From Candidatus Aminicenantota bacterium (GTDB lineage: Bacteria > Acidobacteriota > Aminicenantia > Aminicenantales > UBA4085), in contig PMCY01000233.1 of the NCBI GenBank assembly GCA_003154255.1, positions 2,414 through 10,116 of the forward strand: a DNA stretch of 7,703 nucleotides. Direction: 5' to 3'. Of the stretch, positions 1 to 6,201 are shown in pieces (position 1 is the first letter of the stretch; each line of letters begins with the position of its first letter). A program made the translations under genes and the position numbers. A model generated the notes under the pieces. That model saw only the letters and a list, made by a program, of their open reading frames with translations. It was not told the DNA's origin and did no database searches.

Positions 1-120
1 AAGCTGGGACCCCGGTTGGGCGACGGGGCCGAAATGGCCATGCTCGAGCTCGTCGGATCCGAAATCAAGAAGAAGGAAAAGAAGAAGAAGGACAAGGATA
101 AAGGCGCCAAGAAGGGCTGA
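1..120 (+). CDS. C-terminal end of an unidentified protein with a lysine-rich tail (partial)
   Basis: An open frame enters from the left edge in frame 1 and ends at TGA (118-120), giving the last 39 residues of a protein. The first part (KLGPRLGDGAEMAMLELVGS) looks like ordinary folded sequence. The last 19 residues contain 11 lysines plus several Asp/Glu, so the protein ends in a highly charged, probably disordered tail. Such tails occur on RNA-binding, ribosome-associated and some membrane proteins, but nothing here decides between these and I do not recognise the family. That the frame is real is supported by the strong intrinsic terminator that begins shortly after the stop codon. The start and most of the gene lie outside the window. 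Confidence 0.7.
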   Translation, partial: KLGPRLGDGAEMAMLELVGSEIKKKEKKKKDKDKGAKKG

Positions 121-148
121 GCCCCTTCCCTCTGCCGGATGTTCCACA

Positions 149-183
149 TCCGGGGTCCCCGCCGGGGATCCCGGATTTTTTTT
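149..183 (+). terminator. Strong rho-independent terminator
   Basis: A 12-bp stem (149-160 pairing with 164-175, one G-U wobble at 155/169) closes a 3-nt loop (GCC) and is followed directly by eight T residues (176-183). This is a textbook intrinsic terminator for the plus-strand gene that stops at 120. On the minus strand the hairpin is preceded by A residues and has no U-tract after it, so it should not terminate the converging HD-GYP transcript in the same way. A second perfect hairpin (135-142 with 146-153) overlaps its left arm. Confidence 0.9.
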
Positions 184-200
184 GATCGTCGGGGCAGGCG

Positions 201-1100
201 TCAGGACGCCAGGATGCCATGGCAGTTCCCGGCGGGCGGGCGTCCGCGCTTTTCCAGGGATAGGTCGCACTTGAGATAGTTCGCCGGAGAGCGCCGATTC
301 AAGGCCACCAGTGCCCGAACGAGACCTATCCGGATCTTTCCGCTGCGGCCCATGGCCGTCAATTCATCGAGGGCTGCCCGGTTGTCATAGCAGTGGCGGC
401 GATAAGGCCGGGGCGAGATCAGGGCGTCGTAGACGTCCGCGATGGCCACGATTTCGACTTCCCGGGCAAAGCTTTTTTTCCGTGCGGGATATCCCGACCC
501 GTCGCGGCGCTCGTGGTGGTCCCGGGCGACGACCGGGGCCATTCCGCCGCCCTGCCCCAGGTAATAGGCCAGGAGCAGAAATCCGGCGACGGTATGATGC
601 TCCAGGCGGGCCCGCTCGGCCGCCGTCAGGGGCGTAGATTTGGCCAGCGTGGAGCGCGGTACGCAGACCTTCCCGAAATCGTGGGTCGGGCCCACGGTGC
701 TCATCCGACGGGCTCCGGCGGGGCCGTCCATGACTCGGGCAATCTGAACGGAAAGCGCGTAAACGATCAGGCTGTGGCGGTACGTGTAGATGTCGGATTT
801 CTCGAAATGATCCAGAAAATCGAAAAAGGCCGGACGCATGCGGCAGCCGGCGAGGATCCCGAATACTCCCCGGGTCCAAGCCGATGAATAGAAAATGGCG
901 TTATAGGGCTTCTCCGCGCAAAATTCCCTCAAATCGGATTCGATGCGTCGGTGTTCAAAAAGAAGGCGTTGCCGAACGGCCGGCAGGCGCCGGTTCTTTA
1001 GAAACCCTTTGAGGAAGGATCCGTGGATGGAACTTCCCGCCGGAAGCAGGAGGCGCCCATCCAGCGTTTCCAGGGGAAATTGGAGGCATATCGTTTTCAT
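201..1100 (-). CDS. HD-GYP domain protein, probable cyclic-di-GMP phosphodiesterase
   Basis: Predicted soluble protein of 299 aa with a short N-terminal region and a complete HD-GYP domain, a family that hydrolyses cyclic di-GMP to pGpG or GMP. Residues 14-25 (DGRLLLPAGSSI) match the small N-terminal motif often seen before HD-GYP domains. The metal-site residues are all present: H109 (YRHS), H140-D141 followed by G143-K144 (HDFGK), H169 (HTVAG), H195-H196 in HHERRDGSGYP (194-205 region) and D222 in IADVYDAL. The frame stays open upstream to 1301, but that stretch is Arg/Pro-rich and starts inside a promoter -10 element. Three ATG codons lie in a row at 1098-1106, and the third has GAAGG (1107-1111) 6 nt upstream, so I start there; the other two would add 1 or 2 residues. 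No transmembrane or receiver domain is seen. Activity is inferred from conserved residues only. Confidence 0.9.
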   Translation of the reverse strand: MKTICLQFPLETLDGRLLLPAGSSIHGSFLKGFLKNRRLPAVRQRLLFEHRRIESDLREFCAEKPYNAIFYSSAWTRGVFGILAGCRMRPAFFDFLDHFEKSDIYTYRHSLIVYALSVQIARVMDGPAGARRMSTVGPTHDFGKVCVPRSTLAKSTPLTAAERARLEHHTVAGFLLLAYYLGQGGGMAPVVARDHHERRDGSGYPARKKSFAREVEIVAIADVYDALISPRPYRRHCYDNRAALDELTAMGRSGKIRIGLVRALVALNRRSPANYLKCDLSLEKRGRPPAGNCHGILAS

Positions 1101-1293
1101 CATCATCCTTCGCGGGATGCGGTCACGGGAATGCGATCGTCTCGGCAAAGTTCCGCCCGGAAGCGGAATCGATCGTCGAAGGGGGCCGCGGAGGTGCGTC
1201 GGGATGCTGTCCGCCAAGGCGGCTGACTGCCGCGGCCTGAAAGAAGAATCATATATTTCCCCCCCTAAAAAAACCGGCAATCCCTTTAACCCG
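1101..1293 (-). promoter_or_regulatory. Long 5' untranslated leader of the HD-GYP gene
   Basis: If transcription starts about 7 nt after the -10 at 1301-1306, the HD-GYP message has a leader of roughly 190 nt. It contains a 6-bp hairpin (1151-1156 with 1163-1168), a direct repeat of CGATCGTC (plus-strand sense) at 1134-1141 and 1170-1177, three CCGCGG palindromes (1186-1191, 1230-1235, 1291-1296) and a short CCGC/GCGG inverted repeat at 1211-1222. I could not match it to a known riboswitch class, including the GEMM cyclic-di-GMP consensus. It may be a structured regulatory leader or simply a long spacer. Confidence 0.4.
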
Positions 1294-1300
1294 CGGCTCA

Positions 1301-1329
1301 ATTCTATAAACGGAAGGCGGCGATGTCAA
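1301..1329 (-). promoter_or_regulatory. Near-consensus sigma-70 type promoter for the HD-GYP gene
   Basis: Read on the minus strand, TTGACA (1324-1329, six of six matches) is followed by a 17-bp spacer and TAGAAT (1301-1306, five of six matches to TATAAT). This is the best promoter match in the window. It lies just after the mltD stop codon (1361-1363) and points at the HD-GYP gene. It suggests that the gene is transcribed independently of, or in addition to, read-through from the upstream operon, since no terminator is visible between mltD and this site. Confidence 0.75.
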
Positions 1330-1360
1330 GGCAGGGGAGGAGGGATTGGAGCGGGCGGTC

Positions 1361-2800
1361 TCAGCCGTGGACGGGGACCTTGAGCTTTTGTCCGGCCCTG
1401 ATCGCCCCATTCCGCATCCCATTCAATTTTAAGAGAATGGGAACCGTCGTCCCATAGCGTGCGGCGATTCGGATCAGTGTTTCGCCGGTCTGGACGACGT
1501 GCCAGGCCAGGGTCTGCTCGGCCGGGGCCAGGAAGCGGGGCGCCGTGGCCAGGGCAGCCGCGACTTTGTCGGCATATCCGGCGGGGATCCGCAAGGCATA
1601 GGGGCGGTCGGGAGTCGACTCGTAGCGCAGCTCGGGATTGAGATAAGCCAGCTCGGAGGCATCGCGCCCGAGCGCGGACGACAGGACACTGATCTTGACG
1701 GGTTGGGAGACCGTCACCGTATCGAACGCCAGGGCGGGATATGGTTCGGGCAGCTGGAATCCGTATTTCTGCGGATCGCGGAGGATGAGGATCGTAGCGA
1801 TGAAGCGCGGCACATAGCGGGCGGTCTGGTATGGCAGGCGTTCGAAAAGGTCCCAGAAATTATCCAGGTAATCGATATGCTGCGTGGCGATGACCCGCTG
1901 GACGAACCCCTCCCCGCAGTTATAGGCGGCCAGCGCGGTCGTCCATTCGCCGAACATGCCGTGCAGGTCGGAAAGGTACCGGATCGCCGCCCGGGTCGAC
2001 TTGAAGGGGTCCATGCGCTCGTCGATGAAACGGTCGCGGGCCAGGCCGTAAAAGGCGCCGGTCGAGCCGATGAACTGCCACATCCCCAAAGCCCGGGCGT
2101 AGGACATCGCCCGGGGCATGAACCAGCTCTCGATGATCGGCAGCCAGGACAGTTCATCGGGCATCCCGGCCGTCCGCAGCTGCTCCACGATCCAGCCCCG
2201 GTAGAAGCCGGAGCGGCGGTAGGACTCCTCGAAGTAGGACCGTTCGGGTCCCCGGAAGGAGTCGATCTCCCGCTGAACCCATTTGTTCTCGAGCAGGGGG
2301 ATGGACTTGTGGTTGTCGGGGATGGTGCGGCGGCGCGAAGCGTAGATCTCCTGGATGCGTTGGGCGATGAGGAGCCGCAGGTCGTTTTTCTCCCGCTGAT
2401 AAGGGGATTCCATCGGGAGCGGAATTTTCAGGAGGATGGCGTAGGCCTCATCCAGGGCCTTCAGAGCGCCGTCGAGATCGTCGCGTTCCCTGAACCGCTT
2501 GGCCTCTTGATAAAAGCCCAGGGCCTCCTCGAGGGCGGCCGCCGCCTGGTCCTTGGATGCAACCAGGGTGGCCTCTACCTCGGCCGCGGAGGCGGACGAC
2601 CTGCGGACCTCATCGGGGATGACGGTCTTGCCGGAAGCAACGGGTGAGTCCGGGACCGGAGCGGGTGGAGCGGAGGCGGGAGCGGGGTCCGGCTTCGCGA
2701 ACGGATCGGAGCGGACGGCCGGCGTCCGCGAGCAACCGGCTGCGATCAGGAAAGCGGCGGCCAGGAAGGCGATCGGCAGAGATCGTCGCGGGTGGATCAT
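1361..2800 (-). CDS. mltD: MltD-like membrane-bound lytic murein transglycosylase, lipoprotein with LysM
   Basis: Lipoprotein of 479 aa predicted to cleave the MurNAc-GlcNAc bond of peptidoglycan with 1,6-anhydro product formation. An N-terminal signal peptide ends in IAAGC with lipidated C23; the next residue is Ser rather than Asp, which under the E. coli Lol rule favours the outer membrane. A Pro/Ala-rich linker (about 33-56) and a charged helical region (about 70-155) follow. The SLT domain spans about 200-310, with catalytic Glu in LPIIES (E224), then GMWQFI (239-244) and AAYNCGEG (291-298). Residues about 360-408 match the degenerate LysM-like segment typical of MltD (TVTVSQPV, LNPELR, TPDRPYALRIPAG). 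A canonical LysM (about 433-476) closes the protein. The ATG has no clear Shine-Dalgarno sequence. It lies 32 bp downstream of galE, so co-transcription is likely. The gene symbol is by domain architecture. Confidence 0.9.
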   Translation of the reverse strand: MIHPRRSLPIAFLAAAFLIAAGCSRTPAVRSDPFAKPDPAPASAPPAPVPDSPVASGKTVIPDEVRRSSASAAEVEATLVASKDQAAAALEEALGFYQEAKRFRERDDLDGALKALDEAYAILLKIPLPMESPYQREKNDLRLLIAQRIQEIYASRRRTIPDNHKSIPLLENKWVQREIDSFRGPERSYFEESYRRSGFYRGWIVEQLRTAGMPDELSWLPIIESWFMPRAMSYARALGMWQFIGSTGAFYGLARDRFIDERMDPFKSTRAAIRYLSDLHGMFGEWTTALAAYNCGEGFVQRVIATQHIDYLDNFWDLFERLPYQTARYVPRFIATILILRDPQKYGFQLPEPYPALAFDTVTVSQPVKISVLSSALGRDASELAYLNPELRYESTPDRPYALRIPAGYADKVAAALATAPRFLAPAEQTLAWHVVQTGETLIRIAARYGTTVPILLKLNGMRNGAIRAGQKLKVPVHG

Positions 2801-2832
2801 GGATGATCAGTTTAACACAGGCGGCGGATTTT

Positions 2833-3807
2833 TCAGAGGAGCTTGCGGTGCCAGGCCCAGGCCGTGGCCAGGATCGCATCCAGATCGGACCAGCGGCGCG
2901 TCCAGCCCAGGAGCTTTTCGGCCTTGGCTGAGGAAGCCATCAGGACGGGGACGTCGCCCTCGCGGCGGGGCTTATCGACGCGGGGCACGCGCAATCCGGT
3001 GACCGCTTCGGCCTTGGTCAGGACTTCGCGGACCGAGTAGCCGCGGTTCGTCCCCAGGTTGATCGCTTCGCTCGTCCCCCCCGACAGGAGATGGTCCAGT
3101 GCCAGGACATGGGCTGAAGCCAGGTCGCTGACGTGGATATAGTCTCGCACGGCCGTTCCGTCGGGCGTCGGGAAATCCGTGCCGAAGACGTCCAATGCCG
3201 GCCTCCGGCCGAGGGCGGCCAGGAGGATGTTGGGAATGAGGTGGGTTTCGGGGTCATGGCATTCGCCGAGCCCGCCGTCGGGATCGGCGCCGGAGGCGTT
3301 GAAATAACGGAGCGAGACGAAGCGCAGGCCGAAGGCCCGGTCATAGTCCCGGAGAATGGACTCCACCATGGCCTTGGTCCGGCCGTAGGGATTGAACGGC
3401 CGCAGGGGATTCTCCTCGGGAATGGGAATGATTTCGGGGACGCCGTAGACGGCGGCGGTGGAGGAGAAGATGAAAGTCTTGACGCCCGCGTCCAGCATGG
3501 CCCCCAGGAGATTCAGGCTGGTGGTCAGATTATGCTCGTAATATTTGCGCGGATCGGCGTAGGATTCGCCGACCTGAATGAGCGAGGCGAAATGGAGGAC
3601 GGCGGCGAAGGGCCGGCGGGCCAGGACGGCGCGCACGGCCTCGGGATCGCGCAGATCGCCGACGACGAGCTCCGCCCCGGCGGCGAATTCGCGGCGGCCG
3701 CTGGAGAGGTTGTCGAAGACGACGACGGACCAGCCTTTGCGGCGGAGCTCCTTGACCGTGTGTGAGCCGATGTACCCGGCGCCTCCCGTGACCAGAACCG
3801 ATTTCAT
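2833..3807 (-). CDS. galE: UDP-glucose 4-epimerase
   Basis: Extended short-chain dehydrogenase of 324 aa, the usual length for GalE. It interconverts UDP-glucose and UDP-galactose (or the N-acetylated forms) in the cytoplasm and supplies sugars for surface polysaccharide. Visible motifs are the NAD-binding TGGAGYIGS (7-15), D32 at the end of beta-2 (FDNLSSG), the catalytic SST (115-117) and Y141xxxK145 (NPYGRTK), RYFNASGADPDG (167-178), the HLIP substrate-contact region (189-192) and a C-terminal GW-RRW segment (301-306). The start codon overlaps the stop of the upstream nucleotidyltransferase gene in ATGA (3804-3807), and GGGAGA lies about 6 nt before the ATG. This points to translational coupling in one operon. 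Specificity for acetylated versus non-acetylated sugars cannot be read with confidence. Confidence 0.95.
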   Translation of the reverse strand: MKSVLVTGGAGYIGSHTVKELRRKGWSVVVFDNLSSGRREFAAGAELVVGDLRDPEAVRAVLARRPFAAVLHFASLIQVGESYADPRKYYEHNLTTSLNLLGAMLDAGVKTFIFSSTAAVYGVPEIIPIPEENPLRPFNPYGRTKAMVESILRDYDRAFGLRFVSLRYFNASGADPDGGLGECHDPETHLIPNILLAALGRRPALDVFGTDFPTPDGTAVRDYIHVSDLASAHVLALDHLLSGGTSEAINLGTNRGYSVREVLTKAEAVTGLRVPRVDKPRREGDVPVLMASSAKAEKLLGWTRRWSDLDAILATAWAWHRKLL

Positions 3808-5246
3808 CGCGATTCTCCCATGAGTCGCCGGGCCAGGCGCAATCCCTGCTTTTTCGTTTGAAATTCGTTATCGAGTTGGAGGCGATAAAGCTCCTTGAGG
3901 AGGGCGCCCAAGGGCGGACCGGGCGAAGCGCCCAGGGCGATCAGGTCGCGGCCCAGAAGCAGGGGCCGGATGGTGGCCTTGTTGATATCCAGGCGGCGGA
4001 ACGTGTCGAGCAGCCAGCGGGCCTGGCGGTCCAGGCCGCGGACCCGGCGGCATCCCCGGCCGGCGCGGTCGGCGGTGTCCAGAAAGGCGCACAGCTCAAT
4101 TTCGCCGTTGGAATCGGCCGCCAGCCGGTTGAAGGCCTTGCGCGTCACTTCGACGCGGTGGGCCCACAATTCACCGGGCCGATGGTGGGTGCGGATCAGC
4201 ATGAGGGCGGTCTTCCGCACATCATAGCCGTTCCAGGAAAAGATCTTGAACCGCAGGAAGGCGGCTTTGGCGATCTTCTCGCCGGCCATGTCGTGACCGG
4301 CGCTGGTGATGACCATGCGGCCCTTCTTATGCTCCCAGGCCGTCGTTTCGGCCTTGCCGGCGTCGTGGTAGAGGGCGGCCAGGAGGAGGGCCAGGGCGCG
4401 GGCAGGCTCGAGCCTGCCGATCGCCGCCAGGCGGCGGGCCTGGTCGACGGTGAGCATTGTGTGGTGCCAGACCGTATGATGGCCGAAATCATCCTTCTCC
4501 GGGTGGAAGACCGAGTCCTGGATGACCAGGGCCAGGGCGTAAAGCTCGGGAAAAAGCGTGCGCAGGGCGCCCAGACGGAAGAGCTCCTCCAGTCCGACGG
4601 AGGGTTTATCGGCCAGGAGGAGGATCTTGAACAGCTCATCGTTGATCCGTTCGACGCTCAGGCCCGACAGATCGATCGCCGGACCCAGGGCATAGAGCGC
4701 CGGGTCGAGGCGGAAGCCGAGGACCGCGGCGAAGCGGGCGGCCCGCAGGACGCGCAAGGGGTCCTCCGGGAAAGCCGCCGGATCGGTCATCCTCAGGATT
4801 TTATCCCGGATGTCGCGGCGTCCGCCGAAAGGGTCGACAAGCTCTCCATCGGACAGGCGGACGGCCAGGCTGTTGCAGCGGAAATCGCGGCGCCGGAGAT
4901 CCTCGGCCAGGGGCAGCTCCGGATCGGCCTTGACGATAATGTCCCGATGCTTGCGCGTTCCGCTGCCTTCGGTCCGGTCGGCGCGGGGCAGAGCGACGTC
5001 GTAGGTCCGTCCCTTGCGGGTGAACTTGACGACGCCGAAGCTGCGGCCGACCACGTCGATTTTTCCATGAGGGGAGAGAGCCTCGACAAGGACGCCGAGG
5101 GGACGGTGGGCGACGAGGAGATCGACTTCCGCGGCGGGCTTTTTTCGCAACAGGTCGCGGACGAAGCCGCCCACGGCATAGACGTCGCCCTTGAACAGGC
5201 GCACGAAGAGCGCCCGGTCGGGGAACGCGGGGTCGATTTTCGGCAT
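3804..5246 (-). CDS. tRNA nucleotidyltransferase / poly(A) polymerase family protein with HD domain
   Basis: Class II nucleotidyltransferase of 480 aa from the chosen start. The family either adds CCA (or part of it) to tRNA 3' ends or polyadenylates RNA. From M1 at 5246: GG-VRD motif at 26-31, acidic metal motif E40-V-D42 (usually DxD), RRDF-CN (119-125), DPFGG (139-143), and EDPLRVLRAARF (161-172), which matches the ERPD-type template region. An HD domain follows, with a His-rich segment (H248, H256-257, H261-262), YHDAGK (H294-D295) and LDTADRAG (389-396). The C-terminal segment (GRDLIALGASPGPPLGALLK) is typical of CCA-adding enzymes carrying an HD domain, so I favour tRNA maturation over poly(A) polymerase. 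Possible earlier starts are ATG 5265-5267 and TTG 5319-5321; 5246 puts the GG motif at the family's usual position and fits the promoter at 5259-5286. It overlaps galE by 4 nt. Confidence 0.9.
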   Translation of the reverse strand: MPKIDPAFPDRALFVRLFKGDVYAVGGFVRDLLRKKPAAEVDLLVAHRPLGVLVEALSPHGKIDVVGRSFGVVKFTRKGRTYDVALPRADRTEGSGTRKHRDIIVKADPELPLAEDLRRRDFRCNSLAVRLSDGELVDPFGGRRDIRDKILRMTDPAAFPEDPLRVLRAARFAAVLGFRLDPALYALGPAIDLSGLSVERINDELFKILLLADKPSVGLEELFRLGALRTLFPELYALALVIQDSVFHPEKDDFGHHTVWHHTMLTVDQARRLAAIGRLEPARALALLLAALYHDAGKAETTAWEHKKGRMVITSAGHDMAGEKIAKAAFLRFKIFSWNGYDVRKTALMLIRTHHRPGELWAHRVEVTRKAFNRLAADSNGEIELCAFLDTADRAGRGCRRVRGLDRQARWLLDTFRRLDINKATIRPLLLGRDLIALGASPGPPLGALLKELYRLQLDNEFQTKKQGLRLARRLMGESR

Positions 5247-5258
5247 GGACGCGGGGCT

Positions 5259-5286
5259 ATTATACATGAATTCGCCGCCTTGTCCC
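5259..5286 (-). promoter_or_regulatory. Candidate sigma-70 promoter for the nucleotidyltransferase-galE-mltD operon
   Basis: On the minus strand GGGACA (5281-5286, four of six to TTGACA) lies 16 bp from a perfect TATAAT (5259-5264). A start of transcription near 5252 would leave only about 6 nt before the ATG at 5246, implying a near-leaderless message. That would rule out the two upstream in-frame starts for transcripts made from this promoter. The -35 overlaps that of the opposing promoter at 5280-5308. Confidence 0.45.
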
Positions 5287-5308
5287 GCTCGCTCGATTCG
5301 TGTAGACT
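5280..5308 (+). promoter_or_regulatory. Candidate sigma-70 promoter for the LEA14/WHy-like gene
   Basis: On the plus strand TTGTCC (5280-5285, four of six) is followed by a 17-bp spacer and TAGACT (5303-5308, four of six). Its position and spacing fit a start near 5315, about 18 nt before the preferred ATG at 5333, which leaves room for the AAGGA ribosome-binding site at 5320-5324. The hexamer matches are moderate. Confidence 0.4.
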
Positions 5309-5332
5309 GGTTTTTTGCCAAGGATGATCGCG

Positions 5333-6172
5333 ATGCTCAAACGATATCGGCTTTCCGTACTATCCGTCTTCCTGATCGCCGCCGCGGCTGCCGCGGGCCA
5401 AAAGGCCGATCTGGAGGTTATCCTCCGCGAAAAATACGCCGATGCGCCGACCCTTCAGGGGGTCACGCTGGTCTTCGTCCTGGACATCCGGAACACGACC
5501 GGGGCTGTCGAACGGCTGTCCCGCTATGATTACCGCCTGGTCGTCGGCCAGTCGGAATACCTTAAACTGGAGACGACCCTGGACGCTCCGATCGCCGTCC
5601 CGGCCAAGGGCGAGATTTCGATCGCCCTGCCGGTCAAGTTCACATACGCGTATCTTTATGCCGCGGTGGCCGAGGCGGCGGGCAAGGACCGCCTGGCCTG
5701 CAATCTCGTGGGCGGGATGGTCTTCCAGGACGAACGGAAGCGGGAGAAGCGGATTCCCATGGCCTTCAGCGGCGATTTCCCCGTCTTCAAAGGATTTGAC
5801 GCCGGCAGCATCGGCTTTGAGGCCCGGGCTCTGACCATGGGCGGCGCCGACATCACTTATAATGCAGTGTTGCGCAATCCGAACGGGTTCGAGCTACGGC
5901 CTCGGAAATTGACTTATAAAGTGTTTGTGGCGGACAAGCTTATCGCCGAGGGGACGCTGACGGGCTTGCCGCCGATCCCCGAACGCGGCGAGACGGGTTT
6001 TTCCGTACCCCTGCTCCTGGATTTCTGGGAAATCGGGAAAGATGTTTTCCAGGCGCTGGAGAATCCGCCGGCGCCCGTCCGTCTCGAAGGCGAGCTGGAA
6101 GCGGAATGGGATTGGGGAAGCGTGCGGCTCCCCTTCGCCCAATCCGACAAAACGCCCGTGGTCAAAAAATAA
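5333..6172 (+). CDS. Exported protein with two tandem LEA14/WHy-like domains
   Basis: Protein of 279 aa, unnamed beyond its family. A positively charged N-terminus (MLKRYR) and a hydrophobic Ala-rich core end near residue 22 (AAAG/QK), indicating a signal peptide with export to the periplasm. No lipobox Cys is present. Two similar domains follow, at about 25-150 and 158-270. Each has the LEA type 2/WHy pattern of a beta-strand, then N-rich turn (DIRNTTG 51-57; LRNPNGFEL 180-188), then a strand for a retained sidedness, then a Pro-containing strand ending in a Gly-rich hairpin (VPAKGEISIALPV 89-101; IPERGETGFSVPL 215-227). These domains are linked to desiccation or stress protection in plants; their bacterial role is poorly known. 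AAGGA (5320-5324) is 8 nt before the ATG, supporting this start over TTG 5315 and ATG 5324. It is convergent with the barrel gene, with 29 bp between them. Confidence 0.8.
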   Translation: MLKRYRLSVLSVFLIAAAAAAGQKADLEVILREKYADAPTLQGVTLVFVLDIRNTTGAVERLSRYDYRLVVGQSEYLKLETTLDAPIAVPAKGEISIALPVKFTYAYLYAAVAEAAGKDRLACNLVGGMVFQDERKREKRIPMAFSGDFPVFKGFDAGSIGFEARALTMGGADITYNAVLRNPNGFELRPRKLTYKVFVADKLIAEGTLTGLPPIPERGETGFSVPLLLDFWEIGKDVFQALENPPAPVRLEGELEAEWDWGSVRLPFAQSDKTPVVKK

Positions 6173-6201
6173 AGCAGCCCGCCGGCCCGCTTAAAAAGGG
6201 T

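Noticed and set aside
1101..1293. Cyclic-di-GMP (GEMM) riboswitch in the HD-GYP leader
   Set aside because: Considered because of the gene's function, but the conserved GEMM core bases could not be lined up by eye. It is kept only as an unassigned leader.
1101..1301. N-terminal extension of the HD-GYP frame (about 65-67 extra residues)
   Set aside because: The extension starts inside the -10 element of a near-consensus promoter, is Arg/Pro/Ser-rich without family similarity, and the well-placed GAAGG favours the ATG at 1098-1100.
1499..2647. A 382-codon open frame on the plus strand, opposite mltD
   Set aside because: It lies entirely within the mltD coding region, has a low-complexity Gly/Arg/Asp-rich product, and the opposite strand has all the catalytic motifs of a transglycosylase.
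3858..5327. A 489-codon open frame on the plus strand, opposite the nucleotidyltransferase gene
   Set aside because: It is the antisense shadow of a strongly recognised gene in GC-rich DNA. Its product is rich in Gly, Gln, Glu and Val with no recognisable motif, and it has no promoter or ribosome-binding signal that I can see.
6173..6201. Bidirectional terminator between the converging LEA14/WHy-like and barrel genes
   Set aside because: The GC-rich patch has only a short central palindrome and no good stem. A T-rich run exists on the minus strand, but without a convincing hairpin before it.
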